Shown here one piece after another: positions 46,844 through 55,101 of a DNA stretch of 64,000 bases. How positions within the stretch are numbered: position 1 is the first letter of the stretch; the number at the start of each line of letters is the position of its first letter. The notes below the pieces were generated by a model that was given only the letters and a program-made list of their open reading frames with translations, made no database searches and was not told the origin of the DNA. The stretch covers positions 434,001 through 498,000 of the forward strand of contig NZ_WFKL01000001.1 in the NCBI RefSeq assembly GCF_009208105.1, in the 5' to 3' direction. Made by a program: the position numbers and the translations under genes. This stretch comes from Rouxiella sp. S1S-2. Its GTDB lineage: Bacteria; Pseudomonadota; Gammaproteobacteria; Enterobacterales; Enterobacteriaceae.

Positions 46844-47983
46844 TTAAAAGTGTTGTAAAAGTTGGCCGGTTTTACGATGAGTGAGCGGCGTTTTTCCTGC
46901 CAGCAGTGCAACCCGTTGTCCGGTTCTGACCAGTTTAAACAGCGGTTGCACAATAATTTTTCCGTCAACGTCGCTGAACACCGGGACTCTTGGCGTACCG
47001 AGTACGGCGTCAATCGGTACAATTTCGGCAATTAATTCACCAAGGCTAACCGATTGACCGAGCTGCTTTTTCCATACCAACAGCCCCATCGCCGGGGCCT
47101 GCAAATGCGATGCTCCCTCCAGCGGGTAAACTTCAACGTTGGCTAACTCAGCAAGCGGAGGCGTCAGGGTCAGCAGGCCTTCGTGAGCCAGAAATTGTAA
47201 AATACCCTCAGCGTCGGCGCGCGCGACCTCGTCATTAACGTCCGCCTGGCCACGCAGTTCTATGCTGGTCGAAAAACCGCAATCTTGCGGATTGGCCAGT
47301 CCGGCCTGGGTCAATAACTTCCACGGCTTGCCAAAAGCCTCGTCAAACGGCTGACCGCCCGCCTGTTCTTCAAGAAACACGGTGTCGATGCCCATACAGC
47401 CGGCGAGAAGCACCGCGCGCTCCTGCTGATGCAGGGTGGAGTAAAGATGCAGGGCCGCTGAGGTATCGCAGTGTAAGTCCAGCACGATATCGTGGCGAAA
47501 CGCCTCTTTCAGCAACAGCTTCTTATTGGTCGTAACGGTATCAATGGCCGGAATCAACGCCAGCATCTGCTCAAAGATTTTCTTCACCTCGGACGAGGTA
47601 AAATGAGCCGCACTGTCACTGTTTTTGGCAATAAGCTCCTCGACCGCGGGGGAAATGTCCGGGAAGTTGCGGTTAAAGTTTTCACCATTGGCCAGATTAA
47701 AACGGCCGGTAACATAGCCAAAGATGTTTTGACCCAGCCCCACGGGATTAGCAAAGGGGCATATCACCACTTCGCCGAGCATTTGACCCGCGCTATCAAG
47801 TTCCTGTAACCGCTCCAGCAAATGTTGAATCACCAACAGGCCCGGATGTTCATCGGCATGAACGCCAGCTTGAATGTAGGCACTGCGTGAATTTTTTCCA
47901 CCTTTGAATCGATGGGTAATCAATTGGTGGCGTGTACCAGGCGCAAAACTGGGTAAATCGGTTGTTTCAGTTATCACGGACAT
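46844..47983 (-). CDS. AstE/aspartoacylase-family zinc deacylase (DoeB-like)
   Basis: A 379-residue M14-like zinc carboxypeptidase of the succinylglutamate desuccinylase/aspartoacylase family. Zinc ligands are in AGVHADEHPG and LDLHCDTSAALHLY, with NFNRNFPD in between. DoeB (EutE) in this family deacetylates N-alpha-acetyl-diaminobutyrate in ectoine breakdown. Start chosen at ATG 47983 (MSVITETTD), since the upstream 64 codons look non-homologous. It is the first gene of the operon; no ectoine hydrolase gene is seen. Confidence 0.82.
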   Translation of the reverse strand: MSVITETTDLPSFAPGTRHQLITHRFKGGKNSRSAYIQAGVHADEHPGLLVIQHLLERLQELDSAGQMLGEVVICPFANPVGLGQNIFGYVTGRFNLANGENFNRNFPDISPAVEELIAKNSDSAAHFTSSEVKKIFEQMLALIPAIDTVTTNKKLLLKEAFRHDIVLDLHCDTSAALHLYSTLHQQERAVLLAGCMGIDTVFLEEQAGGQPFDEAFGKPWKLLTQAGLANPQDCGFSTSIELRGQADVNDEVARADAEGILQFLAHEGLLTLTPPLAELANVEVYPLEGASHLQAPAMGLLVWKKQLGQSVSLGELIAEIVPIDAVLGTPRVPVFSDVDGKIIVQPLFKLVRTGQRVALLAGKTPLTHRKTGQLLQHF

Positions 47984-48353
47984 GGCTAACTCGTCGTTGG
48001 TGGAAATATTGTCCACAGTAGACTTATTGTCTATGTGTCGCAACGGATTTTTTCTACTTTTGCTTAGTGACAATGGGGCCGAAATGGACGTTCGGCTTTG
48101 GGATTGGGTCCGATTTAGCGGCTTCAAATTAAATATTACTGTTTGTTGTTGTACTATATATATTGCGTTCAGCATAGTTGTCGTATTATTTGAATCAACT
48201 ATGCTACCGGCTAGTTTTCTTATCTATTCAATTTAGCTCACAATGAATAGCTGTTGTGGATCTATTGTTTTTATTTATCATTTATTGCCGATCCATATAA
48301 TTTCATGATGTTTGTGAGGTGTTCTTCCAAGGAATTACAGTAAAGGATTATCT

Positions 48354-48620
48354 ATGATTATTGAGCCGAAAGGAGTAAATGGTTTTCTCGCTATTGTTGA
48401 AAATGGCAATTTTGAAAAAGCAGCGAAAAAACTGGGTATCACCACCTCTGCATTATCGATAAGAGTTAGCACATTGGAGAAACTCATTGGTGGAAAATTG
48501 CTGATTCGCAAACGCCCCTTTGTACTGACAAAAACGGGCCATCTTCTCTATAATCACGCTCTGCAGTTGCGGGAACTTGAAAATAGCCTAAAACAAAAGA
48601 TAGATAAAATAGCAACCTAG
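48354..48620 (+). CDS. 88-residue stand-alone LysR-type DNA-binding protein, copy 1
   Basis: A complete, short protein consisting only of a LysR winged helix-turn-helix: GFLAIVENGNFEKAAKKLGI, TTSALSIRVSTLE, then KLLIRKRPFVLTKTG. The helix pattern resembles ArgP/IciA. It ends shortly after the linker helix, with no substrate-binding domain and no downstream remnant of one. It has an AAGGA ribosome-binding site and its own terminator at 48643-48678. A paralogue of the same length lies 466 bp downstream, about 60% identical by my count (53 of 88). The equal length and intact signals argue against decay. Confidence 0.85.
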   Translation: MIIEPKGVNGFLAIVENGNFEKAAKKLGITTSALSIRVSTLEKLIGGKLLIRKRPFVLTKTGHLLYNHALQLRELENSLKQKIDKIAT

Positions 48621-48642
48621 CAGGTTATAACCGGGCAGATAG

Positions 48643-48678
48643 ACCCTGGGTTACACTGATTTAGCTCAGGGTTTTTTA
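48643..48678 (+). terminator. Terminator of mini-LysR gene 1
   Basis: ACCCTGGGTTA pairs with TAGCTCAGGGT (two G-U pairs) around an 8-base loop, followed by a run of six T residues. Confidence 0.85.
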
Positions 48679-48985
48679 TCCCGACTCCAATCACCATAAT
48701 CTACTCCCCCTATTATATTTAATTAATTAAATCATTACATATCAATAGTTTATTATATTATTTATAAGTTAATTTAAAGGCAATTAATAATTCATGTAAT
48801 TCGTTTCACCCATTCGTTTTAAGGATTTTAAGCGAATTTTGGTATTGTTATTAAAAAATATATGTCAACGTGCACACCTGAGTACTGCTTATGCGAGCAA
48901 TATCGTTATCGGATTGTTAAATTAATTTATAGAGATCACCATGTTATAGCGAATACAGCCCTTTTTCTTATACTGAGGATATAGC
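48679..48985. other. Very AT-rich control region before mini-LysR gene 2
   Basis: This region probably holds the promoter of the second gene. A 40-codon frame at 48862-48984 on the plus strand (starting MSTCTPEYCLC) lacks a ribosome-binding site and is doubtful. Confidence 0.4.
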
Positions 48986-49033
48986 ATGTCTTTTTATGAT
49001 CCCTCTATGTCGTATTACAAACAATTAAACTAG
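48986..49033 (+). CDS. Possible 15-residue leader peptide
   Basis: ATG at 48986 has a GAGG site 7 bases upstream and encodes MSFYDPSMSYYKQLN before a TAG stop, 53 bp ahead of the second mini-LysR gene. Four aromatic residues in 15, three of them Tyr, are unusual and could allow attenuation or coupling to Tyr supply, but no alternative stem-loop was verified. Confidence 0.35.
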   Translation: MSFYDPSMSYYKQLN

Positions 49034-49086
49034 GTAAAGTCTTGATGGAATATTGCAACCTCTTTTAAGACTAACAAGGAGTTAAC

Positions 49087-49353
49087 ATGATTTTAGAACC
49101 TAAGAGTATTAATGGGTTTTTAGCTATTATTGATAATGGAAATTTTGACAAAGCGGCCAAGATATTGAATATCACTACCTCGGCGTTGTCGATCCGCGTA
49201 AGTTCGCTAGAAAGGAACATGGGGGAGAAGCTTCTTATCAGAACGCGCCCTTTCAGTTTGACGCAAGCGGGCGAGATTTTTTATGAGTATGCATTAGAGT
49301 TTAAGAAAATGGAGTCTTCATTAAAGCTGAGACTCACAGAGATTTCTGAATAA
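49087..49353 (+). CDS. 88-residue stand-alone LysR-type DNA-binding protein, copy 2
   Basis: It has the same architecture and length as copy 1: GFLAIIDNGNFDKAAKILNI, TTSALSIRVSSLE, then KLLIRTRPFSLTQAG. The recognition helix TTSALSIRVS is identical in both, so they likely bind the same or overlapping sites. An AAGGAG ribosome-binding site precedes ATG 49087, and a terminator follows directly. Without an effector domain such proteins could act as repressors, dimerisation partners or competitors of full-length LysR proteins. Possible targets are the divergent deacylase operon or the porin. Confidence 0.85.
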   Translation: MILEPKSINGFLAIIDNGNFDKAAKILNITTSALSIRVSSLERNMGEKLLIRTRPFSLTQAGEIFYEYALEFKKMESSLKLRLTEISE

Positions 49354-49361
49354 GATGAATG

Positions 49362-49400
49362 AGAAATAATCGCTTCCTATGGAATCGATTATTTCTTTTG
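49362..49400 (+). terminator. Terminator of mini-LysR gene 2
   Basis: AGAAATAATCG-TTCC pairs with GGAA-CGATTATTTCT around a TAT loop, with one mismatch, and continues into TTTT. It starts 8 bp after the stop codon. Confidence 0.85.
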
Positions 49401-49522
49401 CATGACTTAACTAACTAATCCGCTTGATCAATGCGAAACGTGGTTTACCGAGCCCTCACCGTAGAAAAAACTTGGCATGAACTCGATAAATCGCACGCGT
49501 CAATGAAGCCGACCTCAGTTAA

Positions 49523-50620
49523 TTAGAACTGATAAACCAGGCCCAATCCCAACACGTCATCAGTATTGATTTTATTTGCTGCAGTAAACTCGTCCTTCTT
49601 CAACAGATTAATTTTATAATCGATGTAGGTATACATGTTCTTGTTGAAGGCGTAACTGGTGCCAATTTCCACATATTTGACCAGCGCATGCTTAGACACT
49701 TCGGTATTATCGGCATTTCTGAAGTTATTCAGGCCCTTGCCGGTTGACTGCAAGTAGGAGATGGATGGACGTAGGCCTTCTGCCACTCCGCCGACGAACA
49801 GATACTGCGCAACGAGCTCAATGTTTTGGGTCTTGTCGGCAAATTTATCTTCGCCGTAATGCGTCATGTTCCGTGTTTCGGACAGCATGGCGGCAAGATA
49901 CAGCTTACTATTGTCATAGCGAATCCCTGCGGTCCAGGCATCGGCGTTGTTGCCATTCTTATCTGCCGTCTGCGTGATGGTGCGGTTCGATTTTGCATAG
50001 GCCGCTGCCAGGCTCACGTCGTGGCCCATATCATAGACTGAAGAAACGCCCCAGCCGTCGCCGTTGGCGCTAACTACTTTCTTTTCCTCATTTTTACCCT
50101 GATACTGCAGGGCAAAATTAAGGCCTTCTACGCCGCCAAAGAAATTATGGGTGCGGAAAGTGGCCAGGTTATTTGCGCGGCCGGTCATAAAGTTATCGCT
50201 TCTCGACCAACTGTCGCCACCGAACTCCGGGGTTAAATCGGTAAATGCTTCTACGTCATACAGCACGCCGTAATTGCGGCCATAGTCGAAGGTGCCGAAG
50301 TCGGCGAATTTCAGACCAGCAAACGCCAGACGCGTCGCACTGGTGTTACCGCTCGCTTCTGGGGTATTGGTTTTAATGTTGTATTCCCACTGGCCAAAAC
50401 CGCTTAGCTGGTTCGATATTTTTGTTTCACCTTTAAAGCCAAGACGCGCATAGGATTTATCACCGTGTTCAGCGGCATTACTAGAAATATAATTTAATCC
50501 TACCATTTTGCCGTATAAGTCTAATTTGTTCGCATCCTTATTATAAATTTCTGCTGCATTTGCCGCTGAGGTTGCCACCAGTGCGGAAATCAGTATGACC
50601 AACGTTTTGCGCATCATCAT
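49523..50620 (-). CDS. OmpC/OmpF-family general porin
   Basis: A 365-residue outer-membrane porin. The signal peptide (MMMRKTLVILISALVATSA, cleavage after ANA) precedes a mature N-terminus AEIYNKDANKLDLYGK that is nearly the OmpC start, and the C-terminus ends LGLGLVYQF with the terminal Phe needed for Bam assembly. YGRNYGVLYDVEAFTDLTPEFGGD is the constriction-loop region. It forms a trimeric pore for small solutes. The first ATG after AAGGA is used. A very AT-rich leader suggests OmpR-type control, but no box was identified. Confidence 0.93.
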   Translation of the reverse strand: MMMRKTLVILISALVATSAANAAEIYNKDANKLDLYGKMVGLNYISSNAAEHGDKSYARLGFKGETKISNQLSGFGQWEYNIKTNTPEASGNTSATRLAFAGLKFADFGTFDYGRNYGVLYDVEAFTDLTPEFGGDSWSRSDNFMTGRANNLATFRTHNFFGGVEGLNFALQYQGKNEEKKVVSANGDGWGVSSVYDMGHDVSLAAAYAKSNRTITQTADKNGNNADAWTAGIRYDNSKLYLAAMLSETRNMTHYGEDKFADKTQNIELVAQYLFVGGVAEGLRPSISYLQSTGKGLNNFRNADNTEVSKHALVKYVEIGTSYAFNKNMYTYIDYKINLLKKDEFTAANKINTDDVLGLGLVYQF

Positions 50621-51122
50621 ATACCATCCTTTATTTTAAATAATTTAATTTATCTTATTGATTTGTATCATTAAGTTCGGGTAGATTACCGCCAAACAGG
50701 CTTTATAAAAAACTATATTTGAACTATTTTCCTTATTTGTGATGTTTATTGTCTAACGCGCCATTCTTATTTAAATTATTAAAATAAAATGTTTTGTTAA
50801 TTTTAAATGTAATTATTTAAAATAATAGGAAGGTATTAAATGAGGTTTGTTGTTTTTTATTCTCGTTAGAGAAAACAAAATGGGTGATAAGCTAACTGAA
50901 GGCTTTTTATTATTTAATATAATGAATGTAATGGGGTGTCTATTTGACGTTTTGAACAGGAATCTAAGCGTTTATAACTAAACAGTGTTCTGATATTAAA
51001 AGAGAAAATCAGTGACCTGAGAATCGTTGATTAAGTCATCTATTACGAATAAAGTCATCAGCAAGGGGTGCCAGTTTTACTGCCGCCAAATGTCATAACA
51101 GTTAACGAGATTGCTTACTCTA
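50621..51122. other. AT-rich divergent region between porin and yhhS
   Basis: A 502-bp region with no gene and very high A+T near the porin start. It likely carries porin regulatory sites and the yhhS promoter. I could not define either with confidence, and no known small RNA sequence was recognised. Confidence 0.45.
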
Positions 51123-52328
51123 ATGTCGTCTTCCGCAGCTACTTCAACGCCCTCGGCCAATATCAACCTGCAGATCCTCGCCGTGATGATCTTCAACTTT
51201 GCAAATTACTTAACCATTGGTCTACCGATGGCGGTTTTACCCGGCTACGTTCACGACCATTTGGGCTTCAGCGCTTTCTGGGCGGGGCTGGCAATCAGTC
51301 TTCAATACTTTGCCACGCTGTTGAGCAGGCCGCACGCCGGTCGCTATGCGGATATTTTAGGACCGAAGCGCGTGGTGCTGATTGGGCTGGCAGGATGCAT
51401 GTTGAGCGGCGTGTTTTATCTGCTGGCGGTGTGGCAAAACGCCTCTCCCATTTTAAGCCTGCTGCTGCTGTGCATCGGAAGACTCATCCTCGGCGTGGGG
51501 CAAAGTTTTGCAGGCACCGGCTCTACGCTGTGGGGAATTGGCCGCGTGGGGTCATTGCATATCGGTAAAGTCATTTCCTGGAGCGGGGTCGTGACCTACG
51601 GGGCAATGGCGATTGGCGCTCCGCTTGGCGTGTGGATTGTTCATATCGGCGGCCTGGCTCTGTTATCACTGTGCATTATCGCCATTGCCCTGTCGGCATT
51701 TTTGCTGGCGCTGAGCAAAGCGGGCGTGAGCAAAAATACCGCCAGCAGCGTTATCCCTTTTCGGCATGTTCTTGGCAAAGTGTTGCCTTATGGATTGGTA
51801 ATGGGGCTCGCGTCGTCTGGATTTGGCGTTATCGCCACTTTTATTACCCTGTTTTACGATGCCAAAGGCTGGGGCGGCGGTGCCTTTGCTCTGACCCTGT
51901 TTAGCTCGGCGTTTGTTGGCATGCGGCTGCTGTTTCCCAACTGCATTAATCGTTTTGGCGGGCAGCGTGTTGCGTTGGTGTGTTTTGTTTTTGAAATCAT
52001 GGGATTGTTATTGGTGTGGGCAGCATCAATTCCAGCGATAGCGCTGCTGGGTGCCATGTTGACCGGTGCAGGGTTCTCATTGGTGTTCCCTGCTCTGGGC
52101 GTTGTGGCGGTGAAAAGGTTGCCGCAGGAGAATCAGGGTAGCGCGTTGGCGACCTATACCGCTTTTATGGACTTATCGTTGGGCATTACCGGCCCGTTAG
52201 CGGGCATGTTGATGATTCACGCCGGCGTGTCGTCAATTTATCTGGCCTCGGCTTTTGCAGTTTGTCTGAGCGGAGCATTAGTACTGCGGCTGGTGCATAA
52301 AGAAAAACGGTTGGCGGTGGCAAAATAG
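51123..52328 (+). CDS. yhhS: Major facilitator transporter YhhS
   Basis: A 401-residue, 12-segment MFS transporter matching E. coli YhhS: NFANYLTIGLPMAVLPGYVHD, LSRPHAGRYADILGPKR, then GVGQSFAGTGSTLWG and TLFYDAKGWGGGAFALTLF. YhhS is a putative arabinose/drug efflux-type transporter; its substrate is unsettled. ATG 51123 is taken as the start; a TTG four codons upstream is possible. It opens the conserved yhhS-yhhY-ryhB-yhhW-gnt segment. Confidence 0.93.
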   Translation: MSSSAATSTPSANINLQILAVMIFNFANYLTIGLPMAVLPGYVHDHLGFSAFWAGLAISLQYFATLLSRPHAGRYADILGPKRVVLIGLAGCMLSGVFYLLAVWQNASPILSLLLLCIGRLILGVGQSFAGTGSTLWGIGRVGSLHIGKVISWSGVVTYGAMAIGAPLGVWIVHIGGLALLSLCIIAIALSAFLLALSKAGVSKNTASSVIPFRHVLGKVLPYGLVMGLASSGFGVIATFITLFYDAKGWGGGAFALTLFSSAFVGMRLLFPNCINRFGGQRVALVCFVFEIMGLLLVWAASIPAIALLGAMLTGAGFSLVFPALGVVAVKRLPQENQGSALATYTAFMDLSLGITGPLAGMLMIHAGVSSIYLASAFAVCLSGALVLRLVHKEKRLAVAK

Positions 52329-52331
52329 CCG

Positions 52332-52363
52332 TTAAAACCCTCCCGCCACTAGGGCTGGAGGGG
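52332..52363 (-). terminator. Terminator between convergent yhhS and yhhY
   Basis: CCCTCC-GCC pairs with GGC-GGAGGG with one mismatch. Read on the minus strand it is followed by TTTT, so it mainly ends yhhY. Confidence 0.7.
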
Positions 52364-52369
52364 CATGAT

Positions 52370-52864
52370 TCAAAGACGTACTCTTCCCATGTGATGGGTG
52401 GCGATCAGTTTGCCATTACGCAATGCAAACGCCTGCGAAGTGCCTTCAATCACAAAGTCGAACTTCTTGTACAGCGCCAGCGCCGCCGCGTTATCGACAA
52501 ATACGGTCAGCTCCACACGGCTGATGCCAAGCCAGTTATCGCTGAGATCAAGCACCGCTGCCAGCAGCTGGCTGCCAATACCTTGCCCCTGAAATTCCGG
52601 ATGTACTGCCATGCCGAAGTTTGCTACATGGCGGCGTCGCATCTGCGGCTGAACGTGCAGGGTTATCTGCCCGACCACGCGCTCGCCAAAGCATGCTACA
52701 AGTCGATAGGTGCCAGGTTGATCATCCGCCGCACGTTTTTGCCATAGCGCCGAAGCAGGGTGCGGTAGCTGTAGCGTATCGCTGTAAACCTGTTCATGGC
52801 TAAATAGCTGGTGAAGCTGCGAGTAATCCTCGGGCTCAACGTGGCGGATCTCAATCTGACTCAT
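52370..52864 (-). CDS. yhhY: GNAT N-acetyltransferase YhhY
   Basis: A 164-residue GNAT protein matching E. coli YhhY, which acetylates amino acids. Visible segments are LQLPHPASALWQKR, HVANFGMAVHPEFQGQGIGSQL (acetyl-CoA loop, Q/RxxGxG/A) and ELTVFVDNAAALALYKKFDF. Start placed at ATG 52864 with GGAG upstream. It is located next to ryhB, as in E. coli. Confidence 0.93.
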   Translation of the reverse strand: MSQIEIRHVEPEDYSQLHQLFSHEQVYSDTLQLPHPASALWQKRAADDQPGTYRLVACFGERVVGQITLHVQPQMRRRHVANFGMAVHPEFQGQGIGSQLLAAVLDLSDNWLGISRVELTVFVDNAAALALYKKFDFVIEGTSQAFALRNGKLIATHHMGRVRL

Positions 52865-52953
52865 ACAAGGCTCCATGCGGTAGTGGGATAATAACCTCTT
52901 AATTTATCTGTCTATTTCTAATAGTCAATTTAATAGTTGATGAAAAAAAATGC

Positions 52954-52987
52954 TTTACAAGTGCGAATGATAATGATTATTATTGTC
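52954..52987 (+). promoter_or_regulatory. ryhB promoter overlapped by a Fur box
   Basis: TTTACA at 52954-52959 and TATTAT at 52978-52983 form -35 and -10 elements with an 18-bp spacer. The 19 bases from 52969 to 52987 (GATAATGATTATTATTGTC) match 16 of 19 positions of the Fur consensus and cover the -10, so Fur with iron should repress the small RNA directly. Confidence 0.88.
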
Positions 52988-52989
52988 AT

Positions 52990-53097
52990 GCGTTCCGGGG
53001 ATGGCTATTCACCATAGTCAAACGGGTCCCTGGGAGGCACGACATTGCTCACATTGCTTCCAGTATTACTTAGCCAGCCGGGTGCTGGCTTTTTTTT
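52990..53097 (+). ncRNA. ryhB: RyhB iron-stress small RNA
   Basis: The segment from GCACGACATTGCTCACATTG (53037) through the GCTTCCAGTATTACTTAG region to the terminator hairpin AGCCAGCCGGGTGCTGGCT and its T-run is essentially identical to E. coli RyhB. The 5' part differs and makes the RNA about 108 nt if transcription begins near 52990. RyhB pairs with mRNAs of iron-using proteins together with Hfq and triggers their degradation during iron starvation. A Fur box sits over its promoter. The position beside yhhY is conserved, but the usual neighbour yhhX is absent. Confidence 0.95.
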
Positions 53098-53252
53098 GCC
53101 TGCGATTTGCCCCTCCCTCTCATACTGCAACAAATCCTTTGCTTTTAATGACCTGTAATCAGTCAATTTTTTTGACTGTTGGCGTTAAGTTTTTACGCTT
53201 TCTTATTATCAGGCGTTGACTAGACTAGAGAAAACATTGAGGAGAGTTGAAC

Positions 53253-53948
53253 ATGATCTATCTACGCAAAGCACAAGAACGCGGACATGCGGCGCACGGT
53301 TGGCTGGACAGCTGGCACACTTTCTCTTTCGCTGACTACTATGACCCCAACTTTATGGGCTTCTCCGCGCTGCGGGTAATTAATGAAGACGTTATCGATG
53401 CGGGTCAGGGTTTTGGTACGCATCCGCATAAAGATATGGAAATTTTGACCTATGTTCTGTCCGGTACGGTTGAGCACAAAGACAGCATGGGCAATAAAGA
53501 GCAGATACAGGCGGGGGAGTTTCAGATTATGAGCGCCGGCAGTGGCGTGAAGCACTCTGAATACAATGGCAATAAGGACCAGCCGCTGCACCTTTATCAG
53601 ATTTGGATAATTCCCGATACTAAAGGGCTTGAGCCACGCTACGATCAGCGGATGTTTGACGCGCCTCAGGGACGCCAACTGGTGCTGTCACCGGACGCAC
53701 GTGAAGGTTCATTGAAAGTCTTTCAGGATATGGAGCTTTCTCGCTGGGCCTTTAAGCAGGGCGAAGACGGTGAATACCGAATTGCCGCCGAGCGTCGCGT
53801 ATGGATCCAAGTGGTGAAGGGCAGTCTGACCGTTAACGGGCAGGCCATCACGACCAGCGATGCGCTGGCAATCTGGGACGAATCAGTGATTGCACTTCAT
53901 GCCGAGCAAGACAGCGAAATTTTGCTGTTTGACCTTCCGCCGGTCTAA
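53253..53948 (+). CDS. yhhW: Pirin-family quercetinase YhhW
   Basis: A 231-residue bicupin almost identical in pattern to E. coli YhhW: MIYLRKAQERGHAAHGWLDS, FADYYDPNFMGFSALRVIN, GFGTHPHKDMEILTYVLSG and GSGVKHSEYN provide the metal-binding His/Glu set. YhhW has quercetin 2,3-dioxygenase activity in vitro; the physiological substrate is unknown. Start is ATG 53253 with GGAG 8 bases upstream. It sits before gntR, as in E. coli. Confidence 0.95.
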   Translation: MIYLRKAQERGHAAHGWLDSWHTFSFADYYDPNFMGFSALRVINEDVIDAGQGFGTHPHKDMEILTYVLSGTVEHKDSMGNKEQIQAGEFQIMSAGSGVKHSEYNGNKDQPLHLYQIWIIPDTKGLEPRYDQRMFDAPQGRQLVLSPDAREGSLKVFQDMELSRWAFKQGEDGEYRIAAERRVWIQVVKGSLTVNGQAITTSDALAIWDESVIALHAEQDSEILLFDLPPV

Positions 53949-53955
53949 TAAAGCT

Positions 53956-53984
53956 CTCCTCCCGCTAAATAGTGGCGGGAGGAG
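53956..53984. terminator. Hairpin after yhhW, possible terminator
   Basis: A perfect 10-bp stem (CTCCTCCCGC with GCGGGAGGAG) encloses a 9-base loop. Only AAACTT follows, so it lacks a classic U-run. Confidence 0.5.
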
Positions 53985-54088
53985 AAACTTCATTCATTGT
54001 TGCTACCTCGCGCATGCTGTTTTTGTGCCAAATCCCGCCATTTTTTGCTAAAATTCGTGCTTGTTCCTCTGATCCCAGTTCATTGAAA

Positions 54089-55084
54089 ATGAAGAAAAAA
54101 AGGCCAGTGCTTCAGGACGTCGCCGACCGCGTAGGTGTTACCAAAATGACGGTCAGCCGCTATTTGCGTAATCCCGAACAGGTTTCTCTACTTCTGCAGG
54201 AGAAAATTGCCGCCGCGCTGGACGAATTGGGATACATACCTAACCGCGCACCGGATATCCTTTCCAATGCGAAAAGTCGCGCCATTGGCGTGCTGCTGCC
54301 ATCGCTGACCAACCAGGTTTTCGCCGAGGTGCTGCGCGGCATTGAGAGCGTGACCGATATTCACGGTTATCAAACGATGCTGGCGCACTATGGCTACAGC
54401 GCGGAACGTGAAGAACAGCGTCTAACCTCGCTGCTTTCTTATAATATTGACGGGCTTATCCTCTCTGAGCGCAATCACTCAGCTCGTACTCTGAAAATGA
54501 TTGAAGTTGCTGGCATTCCGGTGGTCGAGATGATGGACTGCGTGTCGCCCTGCGTGGATTTAGCGGTTGGATTTAACAACTTTGAAGCCGCACGGCAAAT
54601 GACCCAGCAAATTATTGCCCACGGGCATCGGCACGTTGTGTACTTCGGCGCACGTCAGGATGAACGAACGTTGATTAAACAGGAAGGATATGAACAGGCG
54701 ATGCGCGAGTCAGGTTTGCAGCCTTACAGCGTGATGACCAGCCGTTCGTCCAGCTACACCGCCGGTGCGGAGCTGCTGCGTCAGGCTCAGCTCGATTACC
54801 CGCAAATCGACAGTATTTTCTGTACCAATGACGACCTGGCGGCCGGGGCATTTTTTGAATGCCTGCGCCAGGGGCTGCATATTCCTTCACAAATGGCGAT
54901 CGCCGGTTTCCACGGACATAATATGGGCCAGGCAATGGAGCCCAAACTTGCCAGCGTGCTCACGCCGCGTGAACGCATGGGGCAAATTACCGCCGAGCGT
55001 TTACTGGCGCGCCTGCGTGGTGAAGACGTGGTGCCAAAAATGGTCGACGTCGGCTTTACCATCTCGGCGGGCGGCAGTATTTAA
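54089..55084 (+). CDS. gntR: Gluconate operon repressor GntR
   Basis: A 331-residue LacI-family repressor, the same length as E. coli GntR and closely matching it: KKKRPVLQDVADRVGVTKMT and VSRYLRNPEQVS form the DNA-binding part, followed by NRAPDILSNAKSRAIGVLLP. It represses gluconate uptake and kinase genes until gluconate binds. Start chosen at ATG 54089 by homology, though its ribosome-binding site is weak and an upstream frame is open. Its likely operators lie at 55696-55723. Confidence 0.95.
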   Translation: MKKKRPVLQDVADRVGVTKMTVSRYLRNPEQVSLLLQEKIAAALDELGYIPNRAPDILSNAKSRAIGVLLPSLTNQVFAEVLRGIESVTDIHGYQTMLAHYGYSAEREEQRLTSLLSYNIDGLILSERNHSARTLKMIEVAGIPVVEMMDCVSPCVDLAVGFNNFEAARQMTQQIIAHGHRHVVYFGARQDERTLIKQEGYEQAMRESGLQPYSVMTSRSSSYTAGAELLRQAQLDYPQIDSIFCTNDDLAAGAFFECLRQGLHIPSQMAIAGFHGHNMGQAMEPKLASVLTPRERMGQITAERLLARLRGEDVVPKMVDVGFTISAGGSI

Positions 55085-55101
55085 CCGCCCGACAAAGACT
55101 G

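Noticed and set aside
48305..48343. 12-residue frame MMFVRCSSKELQ before mini-LysR gene 1
   Set aside because: No ribosome-binding site; unlike the better supported leader candidate before gene 2.
48862..48984. 40-codon frame starting MSTCTPEYCLC before the leader peptide
   Set aside because: No ribosome-binding site and no recognisable features.
52983..53219. 78-codon plus-strand frame over the ryhB locus
   Set aside because: It is an accidental frame across the small RNA and its terminator.
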